Assembly: GCA_050084515.1 (NCBI GenBank)
Contig: CM114271.1
Coordinates: forward strand, 28,892,001-28,956,000
Direction: 5' to 3'
DNA from: Blasia pusilla
Taxonomy: Eukaryota; Marchantiophyta; Marchantiopsida; Blasiales
Length of the DNA stretch: 64,000 nucleotides
Shown: one piece after another, positions 48,954-59,510 of the stretch
Layout of the letters: each line of letters opens with the position of its first letter
Position numbering within the stretch: position 1 is the first letter of the stretch
Made by a program: the position numbers and the translations under genes
The notes under the pieces: generated by a model
What the model was told of the DNA's origin: nothing
Seen by the model: the letters and a program-made list of their open reading frames with translations, nothing else
The model's database searches: none

Positions 48954-50358
48954 TGCAGTGTAAAACTCATGGAAAAAGGTACTCTTTCAATCGCAAAGTA
49001 TTAAGTTCATTCCCAAGAGATCACTTTTTCCTGAGTAAAGAGAGGTTTTATAAGAAAAATCAAGAATAACTCCTTCACTAAGCACTTCACTAATTACAAT
49101 AACTAAGTCTTCACTAGTACAAAAGACTCTTCTTCCCTCTTGGAAAAGACTCTCCTCAAGCAGATAAAGACTCTTTAGAATCTTGAATAACAAAGTTTCA
49201 ACGAAGACCTCAAAGAGATCTCAAGAAGGAGCGGCTCATCCTACTTTCAGAATTGAATTTGTCATGGCAGGTTACTCACTGTCTAATAGCTTTCCTACGC
49301 TCTTCTGAATTATCTTGTGGAATTCTGAAATCACAATACTCAACTCTCATCCCTACTACAACCCAATAAGGTTTTACACTCAACTCCGCACATTAGAAAA
49401 CATGAGAGAAGACACTTCAACTTCATCAAAGAGTGGAAAGAACCAAAAATTATTACAAGCTTCTGAGGGTACAAGACTCTTCGGCTTGGATCATCCCCAA
49501 AGAACTCCTTACACAACCCACCAAGATGCAAGGGAATGACCCCTTCTTCTTCTTCTCTATTCTTTAAATAGTTTCTTGCAATTCATGACTCTTCCTATTC
49601 TACTCTAAATTTCTAACTACTAATCCGGCCCTCCTTGGTTTAGATCCTCCAACCCTCCATCTTCCTAAGGCGGTTGGTTGCTCTGGCGTTTCATTTTTGC
49701 TTCCTTCTCAACCACTGCGCCTCTTCATTTCCGACTTCCAAAACCGCCCTAGAGTTTCATTATTTACAGTCTTCGCGGTCCTCGTAATCCTATCTTCCGC
49801 CGCGAAGAGTGCTCCTTTGACTTTTCTTTCTTTTTTCTTTCTTCCAAAACATTATTTTTCTTTCTATTCCTATTCTTCATACACCTTTCCGCTTTGTGAA
49901 GACTCTTTGATTTCCTCTTTTTCTTCCTCTTTCTTCTTAGAGTTCTTAGTCTTTGCTCTTGGATCTTTGGTCTTTAGTCTTTGTTCACAGTCTTTGCACG
50001 AAGACTCCCTTGGATCATCTACTGTAAAGAAGAAGTCTTTTTTAGTCTTCCTTGACAGTCTTGACCAACATTCATACTGCGATCTTCCTTGAGAAGTACT
50101 CGCGCTTCTTGCTCTACTTCTTTCCCATTCTTTTCCTACTTTTACCCAATTCTCACGCTTCCAAGACAATCCTTAATCTCTTACTATCTCTTGTCCTTTC
50201 ATCAGAGTTTTGTCATTCCATGTTTTCACATGATTTGTGTAAAGTATACGTCTTTACTTCCGGTATTGAGTCTTTAGTCTTCACTCAAGGAAGACTTCAC
50301 TACAACTTTGTACAAAAAATGATCTTTCTACCAAAATTTCAAAAATATGGGCATTACA
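48954..50358 (-). mobile_element. Solo LTR of a Ty3/gypsy element inside copia gag, TSD ATTGT
   Basis: The 1405-bp segment begins TGCAGTGTAAAAC and ends GGGCATTACA (TG...CA). It is flanked by perfect 5-bp repeats ATTGT (48949-48953 and 50359-50363). It is related to the LTR at 60936-62095: both end (T/G)GGG(C/T)ATYACA, and both contain related words such as CCCAAGAG-ATCA near the left and AGACCTCAA...CTACTTTC in the middle. Orientation follows that partner. Open frames inside it (49697-50092 plus; 49870-50169 minus) are low-complexity translations of LTR, not genes. Confidence 0.85.
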
Positions 50359-50363
50359 ATTGT

Positions 50364-51290
50364 GGAAGCGCAAAATGAGAACTGTTCAAATTGGGAGACG
50401 GCCATAGAGGTCGATTCAAATCCACAAGCTACTTTGAGTTTAGCATGTTCATTTTCATCTGGTGATATCGATCCTGTTGTATTGCTGGCATCGAAACGCA
50501 AACATGCTGAAGCTCTATATGCGATTATCACGAATGTAAGTGATTCTGTCATGACTCTCATTCAATATACGACCATTGTTGTTGAGGCGTGGGACATTTT
50601 GAAGAATCAGTATGAAACGAAGAATAAGACTCGGATTCAAAATTTGGAGAATCAGCTAACATCCGAGAAATTTTCAGAAGGAGAAAGCATGGAGCAATTT
50701 TTGACAAGGATTGAGAATCTTCAAGATTAGATGGCGTATGTAGGAAATTCAAAGTCTAGCAAAGATTTGGCACGTCGGTGCATAAGGATTTTGCCTTCGA
50801 GGTATGATAGTTTGGTCACTGCATGGAATACTCAAGCAAGACCCACGCCGCTTACTTTGAACAATTTAGTGCAATGTTGGTAGAAGAGGAAATGCGCTTC
50901 AAAGCAAGAGAGGGAAGTGATGCAACATTTATTGCCAACGTACAGAGAGGTAGAAATCAGGATTATAGTTCAAATGTCAAGAAGAAATTTCCAAGGAAAG
51001 CCTTCAAATGATTTTATTGTGGTAAGCTAGGTCATCTTATCAAAGATTGTAGAAATAGGAGTCAGGATGAGAAGAACGATTGTTTAAGATCTAAGAAAGA
51101 GTCTGGAAATTCTGTAGAATTAGGAGAATATGAGGTAGATGCTTGGGTAGCAATCCAAGAGTTTTGCACACAGGCAGAACATTCCACTAAGTCAAAGAGT
51201 GAAGATGCAAAGGTGCTTGATAGTGGATCATCTAGGCATATGATCAATCATAAGGATTGGTATAGCTCCTTATAGCCTCTACAGGAGCCC
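50364..51290 (+). pseudogene. Copia gag (main part) and protease
   Basis: Gag continues with segments such as AWDILKNQYETKNKTRIQNL and MEQFLTRIENLQD (UBN2-type Gag), then a stop. The zinc knuckle near 51009 reads stop-FYCGKLGHLIKDC, with TGA in place of the first Cys. The protease motif VLDSGSSRHM lies at about 51214. A stop precedes PLQEP at about 51275. The stretch 51300-51600 contains further frameshifts up to KLWHERFGRLS of the integrase zinc region. Confidence 0.75.
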
Positions 51291-51569
51291 ATCGTTGTTA
51301 CTGTTGGAAATAATGCAAAGTGCCTTATAGAAGGGAAAGGCATAATTTTCTTTAGTCTCACAAAAAGGAGATGAAACTAAGTTAAGTGATGTAATGTATG
51401 TACCAGAGTTGAAGCGTAAATTGCTTTCAATATCAATATTATGTGATGGTAACTTAGAAGTTCATTTCAAGAAATGGATACCAATGGGAAAGTAGTGGAT
51501 GAAGGTATATGACGTGGAAATATCTACAAGTTGTATGCTTTCACGACAAGTGTAGTAGAAATCTTAGTA

Positions 51570-52504
51570 GCAGTAAGTTGTGGCATGAAAGATTTGGTCG
51601 CCTAAGCTTTCTCTTACTAAGTCAGATGTAGAAATATGGAATGGTTTCTGATCTACCAATAATTTTTGGAGTGTCGGATATATGTGAAGCTTGTATGATG
51701 GGCAAGCAACAACGACAACCATTTCCACAAGAGAGTAGCAATAGAGCAAAGGCTTCTCTAGAGCTGATACATGTTGACCTATGTGGTAAAATGAAAACAA
51801 TGGCATTAGGTGGTTCTTCCTACTACTTTTTAGTTGTCGACGATTATAGTATGAAGATGTGGGTGTATTTCCTTTGTGATAAGGCAAGTGCTTTTGGAAA
51901 ATTTAAAGTATGGCACAAGATGGTTGAGAATGAGACGGGAAAGAAGGTACAAAAGCTTCGCACCAATCGAGGAGGAGAATTCTTATCAATAGAATTCAAC
52001 AAATATTTGGGGGAGCATGGAATCAAGCGACCGTTAACCACGGCATATACACCACAAAAAAATGTAGTTGTTAAGCGTCGAAACCGTATACTGGTAGAGA
52101 TGGCAAGATATATGATGAAAGCAAAAGCTTTGACAGAAGGATTTTGGGCTGAAGCTGTTAATACTACCGTTTACATTCTAAATAGAAGTGCTACCAAGTT
52201 AGTGTAAGACATGACTCCTCATCAATCATACTCAGGTAAGGTACCATCAGTCCAACATTTTAGGACTTTTGGTAGTGAGTGCTTTGTATATATTCTTGAA
52301 GCATCCAGGACCAAGCTGGAGTCCAAGAGCAAGAAGTACATCTTTATGGGATACAGTGATGAGTCTAAAGCTTATCGCTTATGGTGTCCTGAGGTAAAGA
52401 GGAGACTTGTAAGTCATGATGTGGTGTTTCAAGAACAACCTCATCAAGTGGCGGATGTCAGTGGTCCGTCCATATTATCATCAATCGAAGAGATAATCCA
52501 CTAG
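51570..52504 (+). pseudogene. Copia integrase, catalytic residues altered
   Basis: The zinc region (WHERFG ... CEACMMGKQ) is followed by the core at 51641-52207: ELIHVDLCG (first Asp kept), KLRTNRGGEF (second catalytic Asp replaced by Asn) and QKNVVVKRRNRIL (catalytic Glu replaced by Lys). The C-terminal GKxP-type region VPSVQHFRTFGSECFVY follows one stop. With two of three catalytic acids lost, the enzyme could not work even without the stops. Confidence 0.85.
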
Positions 52505-52739
52505 AGCACACCATCAATGTTTACACTAGATCATCAAGAAGAAGAATTTGGTGATGATTACAAAGAGCAGTCTGCTCTTCCACTACGGTCGTCATACCCT
52601 AAGTGGATAAAGCAACTCTTGGATGGTAAGGATCCACTAGCAATTGATGAAATTGTTACACATCCGAGGAGATCCAAGAGACTAGAGGAGCATAATAGAG
52701 CTTTCGCACATCTCATCAACATGGCCTTGATGACATAAG

Positions 52740-54285
52740 TCTTGAAGGTGGAAGAGCCATCATGCTTGGATGAGGCCCTTGCTCATCCTCTCTGGAGAGA
52801 GGCCATGCAAATGGAGATGGATGCTATTTAAAGAAATGAAACTTGGACTTTGGTTGAGAAGCCAAAGGACAAGAAGATAATACGCACCAAGTGGATGTAC
52901 AAGACCAAGCACAAGTCAAACAGTACATTAGATAAATTCAAAGCGAGGTTGGTTGCACAAGGATGTTCACAAATCAAAGTTTTTTTATTACCATGAGACT
53001 TTTGCTCCTACTGCAAGGATGACAACCATTCAAATTGTTTTAGAAAACCAGGAACAAGGCGTTGGCTTGTATACCAATACGATGTGAAGTCTGCCTTTCT
53101 GAACAGGAGTCTCAAGGAGGAGGTGTATATATCTCAACCACCAGGTTTTGAGACACTCGGATTAGAAGAGAAAGTGTGTTTGCTTCATTGAGCATTGTAT
53201 GGGTTGAAGCAAGCCCCAAGGGTATGGTATCAACGAATAGATACATTCTTCCGAGAGAAGGGTCTCATCAAGAGTTCGTGAGAAGGAAATTTGTATGTGT
53301 TTTGCGAAGATGGGATGTATACGTTGATAGTCCTGTATGTGGATGAATTGATCATCACACTAGACCACGATAAGAAAATAGAGGAAATGAAGGAAGTGTT
53401 GAAATCTGAGTTTGAAATGTTAGATTTAGTTCTTTTGCATTACTTTATAAGGCTAGAGATTTGGCAATAGTAAGATTCTATTTTTCTCTCTCAACAAAAA
53501 TATGCTAGAGAAATCTTAAAGCCATTCAAGATGACCGAGTGTAAGGCAGTGATCTTGCCAATGGAGATAGAGTTGAAACTCTCAATGGAGGATGTTTCAC
53601 CATTGGTAGATGAAAAGTTATACAAAAAGCTTGTTGGGAGTTGGATATTTTTGTGCAACACTAGACCAGACATTAGCTTTGCCATGGGAGTATTGAGTAG
53701 GTTCTCAACTAAGCCTCGTGAGAACCATTGGAAGGCAAGGATGCGTATGTTGAAGTACGTCAAAGGCACTATCGAGTACGACATCACCTATGGGGTAGGG
53801 ACGAAAATGATAGCCTTTTGTAACTCGGATTGGGCAAGAGATTCAGATTCTTGCAGAGCAGTTCCGAGTTATTGCTTCTTGGTAGAATGAGGTATGGAGT
53901 CATGGATCAGCAAGAAGAAACCTACATTGGCTCTTTCTTCTACTGAGGCACAGTACAAGGCGGCTTGTTTTGCCTCTTGTGAAGCAGTATGGTTGAGATG
54001 GATATTGGAGGACACATGAGAAGCACTAGAAAGTGCTACTGTAATGTGGTGTGATAATTAGAGTTGCATTGCCATAGCACATAATCTTGTGTTTCACGCT
54101 CGTACGAAGCACATAGAGATCCAGTATCATTTTTTTGGTGAGTTGATTGAGAGAGAGGTTTTGAAGTAAGTCTATTGTCCAACAGAGGATAACCGTGCAG
54201 ACATCTTCACGAAAGCTTTGAGCGGAGATAAGCCTCACCGACATCTGAAGGATCTTGGCATCGGTCCAAGAAATTATTCCACATG
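52740..54285 (+). pseudogene. Copia reverse transcriptase and RNase H, inactivated
   Basis: RT blocks lie in order: [59 protein letters not shown] and LYVDELII. The active-site YVDD is changed to YVDE. RNase H follows with FCNSDWARDSDSCRAV, LALSSTEAQYKA, VMWCDN and HIEIQYHF, and ends near DIFTKAL. Several stops and a frameshift near 52975 interrupt it. Confidence 0.85.
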
Positions 54286-54314
54286 AGAGTGGATATTGAG
54301 GGGGAGGGGGGTGT

Positions 54315-54710
54315 TGTTGGATTCTCAACGATCACTTCTCTCAGCACCATTAATTTGATCGATCCCATTGTATGAGGAGAAGCCTAGGTTGATGGTTCTA
54401 ACTTAGACATCGAAGGAGTCATAGTAATATGACGTAGGTGGTTTATGGAGTAGCGTTACTAGGATTATCTAACCCTATATTCAAAATTTTCTATTAATAT
54501 ACACGAAGAAAAGTAGGTAAAAAAAACCCTAATTTCCCGAATAGTGAAATAGTCAGAAGCCGCAGCGGTAGCGCATTCTTGTATGTCGAGTTATCTCCAT
54601 GTTCAGGTTCTATCGAAGCTCTTTTGTGAGTGCACAGATGGACTAGGCCACTTTGTATTCCAAGTTTTTTAATAGATTTAAGTGATTTCATCATTTTCTG
54701 TTATCTCACA
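54315..54710 (+). repeat. 3' LTR of the copia element
   Basis: It starts TGTTGGATTCTCAAC after the polypurine tract TTGAGGGGGAGGGGGGTGT and ends TTATCTCACA, 396 bp. Compared with the 5' LTR and the solo LTR it lacks a block of about 80 bp after AACCCTATATT. It also keeps an ATCGAAGGAGTCATAGT segment that the 5' LTR lacks but the solo LTR has. Confidence 0.9.
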
Positions 54711-55053
54711 GAAACCGGTTTCCACAACTTTGAAGTCTTTTTAGTAGAAAATACCAGATGTGGAACTCGTTGTGGCAGTATTTTGAAGGATAAAGTAACA
54801 TCTGAGCCGTCTGTCATGAGTCCTCCTAAGTTCTTCTAAAATCTTGGACACATCGACGAGCTGAGATATAGGTTCTTTATCTAGAATGGAAGAAATATCG
54901 TCTCCTTTGGAAGCTATGACATCAAATGAGGCTAGATCTTGAATGACACGGACTGTAGATAAAGTGGTGTTATAAAGATTAGAGATACAAAAATTTCTAT
55001 CATCATTCTATACTCTCCATGCCAACAAACGATCACCTTCCCATAGATCAGGA
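54711..55053. other. Unassigned DNA between retroelements
   Basis: No domain was recognised on either strand. Context suggests worn retroelement DNA. Confidence 0.3.
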
Positions 55054-55179
55054 TGTCGTGCACATACACATCGCTACACAACATACATCATTGTCACCGA
55101 ACACACACACAAACACGTACGATCCCATGCTAACTCATGGCATCCAAACAACGAGACAAGAAGTACCAAAATATCTCCA
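55054..55179 (-). repeat. 126-bp short LTR, copy b
   Basis: On the minus strand it begins TGGAGATATTTTGGTACTTC and ends TGTATGTGCACGACA. It has the same length as copy a at 55702-55827 and only a handful of differences. No polypurine tract or TSD adjoins it. Confidence 0.6.
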
Positions 55180-55701
55180 ATTAAAATAAGATCCAATCTC
55201 TCTCACAACACCATAGTTCTCACATGTGGGCACTCTCACATGTCTCTCTTAATGTCAAACCAAACCCACTCTCCTAATGAGAGGCTTGGGTTACACACAT
55301 AAAGCAAGCAAGACCATAGCTCCGCCGCCTCATACCAAGAGGTTCAACAAAGAGAGAATGAGCTCTAAAGCTCTCTCTCCTTGAGTTATATCCCTCCACT
55401 CTCCCAAGCTCTCTCCATGGTAACCTATGCTCCTAGGTCACCTCCTTAGCTCTTGACCTGATGTAGGAGGTCAAGGGCCACTTACCAAAAATAAAAAATT
55501 GATCATATACTCAAAATGGTACTTATCTAAAATAGTAAGTTCTTCAATATGGCTCCAAATGAGCCGAAACAAAAGGGAAACCTCCTCTTTCAGGTTTCTC
55601 AGGGCCTCAGCAGGTCATCCTCGACCTACTGAGCCTGTCCTCCACTACTCACGAAGGCGCTCTACTAGATCTCACCGATCTATCCTAAAAGATGTGACAG
55701 T
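55180..55701. other. 522-bp spacer between the two short LTRs
   Basis: No domain was found. It is flanked by same-orientation 126-bp repeats, so it could be the internal part of a miniature LTR element (TRIM) of about 774 bp, or host DNA between two insertions. No primer-binding site was recognised. Confidence 0.3.
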
Positions 55702-55827
55702 TGTCGTGCGTATACACATCGCTACAGAACATACATCGTTATCACCAAACACACACATAAACACACACGATCCAATGCTAACTCATGGCATCCAAACAAC
55801 AAGACAAGAAGTACCAAAATATCTCCA
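55702..55827 (-). repeat. 126-bp short LTR, copy a (3' LTR of the integrase-PHD element)
   Basis: On the minus strand it begins TGGAGATATT directly after the purine tract AGCTAGGGGGGCGAT, which looks like a polypurine tract, and ends TGTATACGCACGACA. This places it as the 3' LTR of the element whose integrase tail and PHD finger lie just upstream at 56482-55990. Confidence 0.55.
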
Positions 55828-55989
55828 ATCGCCCCCCTAGCTGGTGGTTAGGTCCCTCTAACTCCAGATAGCCATCTATCCCTACCGACCATGACATAGA
55901 TCTCTCGGACGCTAAGAGCAAGAAGGTCGGGTGCTCATGTGGCCCCATCGTTAGTCGCCTTCTTTTCATCCATGCCACAGACACAAGTC

Positions 55990-56482
55990 AAAATGTAGAA
56001 CTACCTACTCTATGTACATCTGGGACACATTCATCGTCCTTAAGGAACCCTAGTGAGAGGTGGCGTCAAGCATGCCATATGCCATCCTCTCAAACATCCA
56101 TCACATACTAGCATAGTGGCTGCACCACGGGCAAAACCACATAACATACATCGCAAGCTTGAAGGAACTACTGCTAAGCTCAGATCAACTGTATTGTCAA
56201 TGTTCGGAAGGTGACACGGCGCACAATTACGCACACGGTCCTTCCAAACTATACCATCGCGTCCCTCCAACAAGAGAACACTTGATGGCAAAACCTCACG
56301 CACTCTCAAGATGGTGCGCCCTACAGTCGCATCCAAGGTCGTGGGTGCCGTTTGTTGCAAGATGACAAATTCTCCTTGATGAAACCTCCGGATAATAGGT
56401 TGATAACCACTTCCCCGAATAGTTGCATACCTCAATGTATCCCGATCATCCTGCGTCTACTCTCCTTGAACGTCAATCTTAG
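55990..56482 (-). pseudogene. Ty3/gypsy integrase C-terminal tail fused to a PHD finger
   Basis: On the minus strand: DTLRYATIRGSGYQPIIRRF, GEFVILQQTAPTTLDATVGR, ILRVREV, then CAPCHLPNID, an integrase tail type seen in some plant and algal gypsy elements. A PHD finger follows at once: CMLCGFARGAATMLVCDGC, then GWHMACLTPPLTRVP and, after a stop, CPRC. The Cys4-His-Cys3 spacing is complete, but TGA replaces the Trp normally before the last CPxC pair. PHD fingers read histone H3 tails; here it could have guided integration to chosen chromatin (inference). The upstream integrase core is cut off by the LTR at 56483. The 3' side reaches a polypurine tract and short LTR within about 170 bp. Confidence 0.75.
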
Positions 56483-57431
56483 TGTTGCGGAAGCGTACGT
56501 TCATTAGGACACGCTTTCATTGCCAACATGCACCCAAATGCACTCACATTAGTCTGGCTTTGGGTCAAGCGGCCTTCCAACCCATCGAGTCTTCAACTCG
56601 GCGTCTCATCAAGCTCAAACTTCCCTCAATCCTAGGTTCCCAACGCGGGCAAGCCTTCCGAGACTTGGGACAGACTTTCTGGTTAGTCTAGGCACCTGAA
56701 ACAGCGTTTGCGCACCCAACTATCCAAGGGACCTTGCATGAGCCCCTAACCAAGACTCAAAAAGATGAGTCGCAAGTTGGAATCCAATAGGGACTTCCGA
56801 AATCCCTCTATTGAACTTGGTTTGGGTTTTGAAGCCCAACACCAAACTCATAATCCGTTCTGTGCCCTTGGGTCGCCTTGTGGTGCCCAAAGTGGGGTTC
56901 AAGTCCCAAGCACTCTTGGAGACCTTCCCCCTTACTCGTACTTATGGAAAACTCAAGGGTCCCCCTACCTTTGGGAAAGACCACCCGGGCCTCAATTTTT
57001 GGCCCTCAACTCGACTCCTCTTATAGTCGATTTTGGCCCATATCTCAACCTCTATACAAGAGTTTGCAAAGATCTTTAATGCATTGGAACCGGCTTGACA
57101 TAAGTTCTTCAACGCTATCTTATCCCAAACGCTTCTTGAGACTCAAAGTTATGGTCAAAAGTACAGTCAGAAACTCCCAAACGCTGCCCGCGTCTCAAGT
57201 CTGGTTTTCACCCCTTGGCCGCGTCTCGTCCAAGACTTGACTTCTCTCAAGTCTGAGTACTGCGTTTGGTTCCGGTTTCCTGGTCACGACAAATGAAACA
57301 CTCGAACACTCGCCTCACTCGCGTCTTGCCCTTGTGTTTCCTTAACTCCCAAAGCGCAAACCATCCTACCGTGAGCTCGCTAGAGTTTGGATGTTCCGCT
57401 TGGCGCTTGTTTGGTTATGAGGGTCACGACA
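56483..57431 (-). repeat. 3' LTR of a chromodomain gypsy element
   Basis: On the minus strand the LTR starts TGTCGTGACCCTCATAACC right after the purine tract AAAGAGGGGTGAG and ends CGTACGCTTCCGCAACA (TG...CA, 949 bp). It interrupts the integrase-PHD element: retroelement coding sequence resumes at 56482. A related fragment in the opposite orientation is at 30670-31430. Confidence 0.7.
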
Positions 57432-58134
57432 CTCACCCCTCTTTAGAGTTGATGCCCTCATCAACGCAAACCTTTTTAATTTCAAGTCATCGTGGGAAGC
57501 CAACCCCTTGACATCGAATCGCGTTCTGGTAGCTAACCCGCAATTCCTCTTCTGGCTTAAGTTTTATGTTGTCACTTGCAACACTTAGCATCATTTAGCG
57601 TCTCCTCTTCAATGAGCCTGGACCAATTCTCAACCGATCTAACCTATCAAATAAGCTAACTAAGGTTGCTACCTAAAACTACTTGTGCTCACAACTTGTA
57701 AACATCTCACCTGTTTACACGGTCCACAATTTGTACTACTCTTGGGTCGTTCTCGTATTTGACTTAACCGCGTCATTAAGTTCACTCATACACTCACGAG
57801 TGAGATCACCCCAAGCCCCAAGACAGAGTGATCTGCCCCGGCGACGCTAGGGCGAGCCCAAGTGCTAGTTGCCCAACACTTAGTCCTGTTCTAGGTACTT
57901 ATTCAAATACTAGCTCTTGCCTCAAATACTCCTTGTTTATCCTCTTGACTTACATCCTAAGCATATGAAGAACTATTCGTTGCCATGCCCTACCAAAGAC
58001 AAATTGCAAATAACACACGCATCAAATCTCCAAATTCATGCATTCCTTTATTGCAACACTAGCGTGCTCTAGTTACAATGGCCTTTGGCCCAAGCTTCCT
58101 ATGGCACTAGTCATGTCTCTAGCTTCTCCATGTA
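57432..58134 (-). other. 3' non-coding part of the chromodomain gypsy element
   Basis: It lies between the chromodomain stop (58135) and the polypurine tract (57432-57444). No coding potential. It contains GC-rich words such as GCCCTAGCGTCGCCGGGGC (minus strand). Confidence 0.55.
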
Positions 58135-59085
58135 CTAACGCATGTGCTTCCCTTGCAACCGTTTGAAGTCTTGCAACACCTCTTGCGCGTGTTCTAGATC
58201 TGCCTCCGCAATCCAAGTCGCCTCTTTCACATGGTAGCCTTTCCACTTGACCAAGTACTCGTACTTGTTGGCCCTACGCCTCGCACGCAAGATGGTCTCC
58301 ACCTCAAACTCCGGTTCTTTGCTTACGATTACCGGTTGTGGTCTCAACGCCTGTCTTCACTCGGGACGCTCATTATCCTAAAGATACTTCTTCAATAATG
58401 ACACATGGAAATTGGGATGTATCTTGAACTCTTCTGGCAGCTCCAATGTATACACATCCTCAAACGAGTTTTCCTTAATCACATACGGTCCAACATACTT
58501 GGTAGATAGCTTCACGGACAACTCCTTCAGAAGAGTGAGATTCTTCACACTCAACCACACTTGTTCTCCAACTTGGAATTTCACTTGGCGTCCGCTTTTG
58601 TTAGCATGCTTCACGTACCTCACTTGAGCCTTTTCAAGGTTTCTCCTTGCTCGCTCCTCTCGCTCTCGCATTTCCGCTAACAAACCTTCTACCGTCGCTT
58701 GTCGGGTCGGTGCTGATGTAGTACCCTTCGAAAGGGCTAGGTCAAGAGGCCCTTCTTGCTCACGTCCATAAGCCAGGAGAAACGGAGATTCTCCAGTTGT
58801 AGAATGTTTGGTGGAGTTGTGGCAGAACTCCGCCATACTCAACCACTTCACCCAATCTCGCTGGTCCGCGCTCACGTAATTCCTTAAGTATTGGTTCACG
58901 AGGGAGTTTACCTTTTCCGTTTGCCCATCCGTCTGCAGATGGAAGGCCATGTTGAAACTCAACTTGGTCTTGAACCTCATGAACAAGTGTTTCCAAAAGG
59001 CACGAGTAAACTTTGGATCCCGATCTGAAACAATACTCCTTGGCAATCCGTGTGCGCGCCACCAACTATCCAAGAAGAGTCGACA
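58135..59085 (-). pseudogene. Chromovirus integrase (C-terminal half) with chromodomain
   Basis: On the minus strand from 59085: RLFLDSWWRAHGLPRSIVSD, then DPKFTRAFWKHLF, HLQTDGQTEKVNSL (catalytic Glu kept) and FCHNSTKHSTTGESPFLLAY, then the GPYVIKENSFEDVYTLELP tail and HPNFHVSLLKKYL with a stop. The chromodomain follows in another frame: FEVETILRARRRANKYEYLV, KWKGYHVKEATWIAEADL. Chromodomains of chromoviruses bind methylated H3 (H3K9me-type) and direct insertion into heterochromatin. Everything upstream of about 59085 (integrase N half, RT, gag) is missing. The first codons of the visible open frame come from foreign CTTCG-rich DNA. Confidence 0.85.
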
Positions 59086-59510
59086 TCGCCGCGCTTCGCA
59101 GAATGGGTGTGGCGTCTTCGCGAGGCATGTTGCTAGGTCGATCTCGATGGACACCGCGCTTTGGCCTGCTACGCAACTTCGTGGTGATTCCGTCCATGAA
59201 AATACCCGCTTGGGTACGCCAGACTGCTCTTATAGTCCGCTCCCCCCCCTGTCCGTTCTTGGTCGTGACGCCGGGGCTGTAACAAGAAAGTGGGCGCTTC
59301 GCGGCTTTGCCACGCTTCCCCTTCCTATCTTCCTGCGCTTCGCCGCATGGGCTGTAAGGGTCGATCGGAACCTCGGTGCTTTGCTACTTCGCGAAGCACG
59401 GTCTATCTTGAACTTCGGTGCTTCGTGACTTCGCGAAGCACGGGGCGTTCGCCTACCCCCTTCCTCATGTTTCAGTCATCCTCAGGTTCGGGCTCATAAT
59501 ACCGGCGCAC
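59086..59510. repeat. CTTCG-rich retroelement non-coding DNA
   Basis: The words CTTCGCGAAGCACGG and GGTGCTTCGTGACTTCGCGA recur. Similar CTTCGTG/CTTCGCT runs lie at 61750-61900 inside the gypsy LTR, which ties this stretch to the same or a related element, perhaps its 3' non-coding part or a 3' LTR remnant. The GCTTCGCGAAGC core is palindromic. Confidence 0.5.

Larger units (their letters stand above)
48333..54710 (+). mobile_element. Ty1/copia retrotransposon, complete layout but dead, with nested solo LTR
   Basis: The order is 5' LTR (48333-48802), primer-binding site (48803), gag, protease, integrase, reverse transcriptase, RNase H, polypurine tract (about 54298-54314), 3' LTR (54315-54710). 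Integrase before reverse transcriptase defines Ty1/copia. A solo gypsy LTR (48954-50358) splits gag. The coding part has many stops and key catalytic residues are changed. The bases flanking the element (AAAAT left, GAAAC right) are not a TSD. A solo LTR of the same family lies at 62908-63371. Confidence 0.9.

Noticed and set aside
49697-50169. Ser/Phe-rich plus frame and Lys/Glu-rich minus frame
   Set aside because: Both lie wholly inside the solo gypsy LTR and are translations of CTT/TTC-rich LTR sequence.
54315-54710. TSD pairing for the copia element
   Set aside because: AAAAT (left) and GAAAC (right) do not match, so no target duplication is claimed.
56482-57511. Plus-strand frames over the chromovirus LTR
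   Set aside because: They lie in the 3' LTR of a minus-strand element and show no domain.
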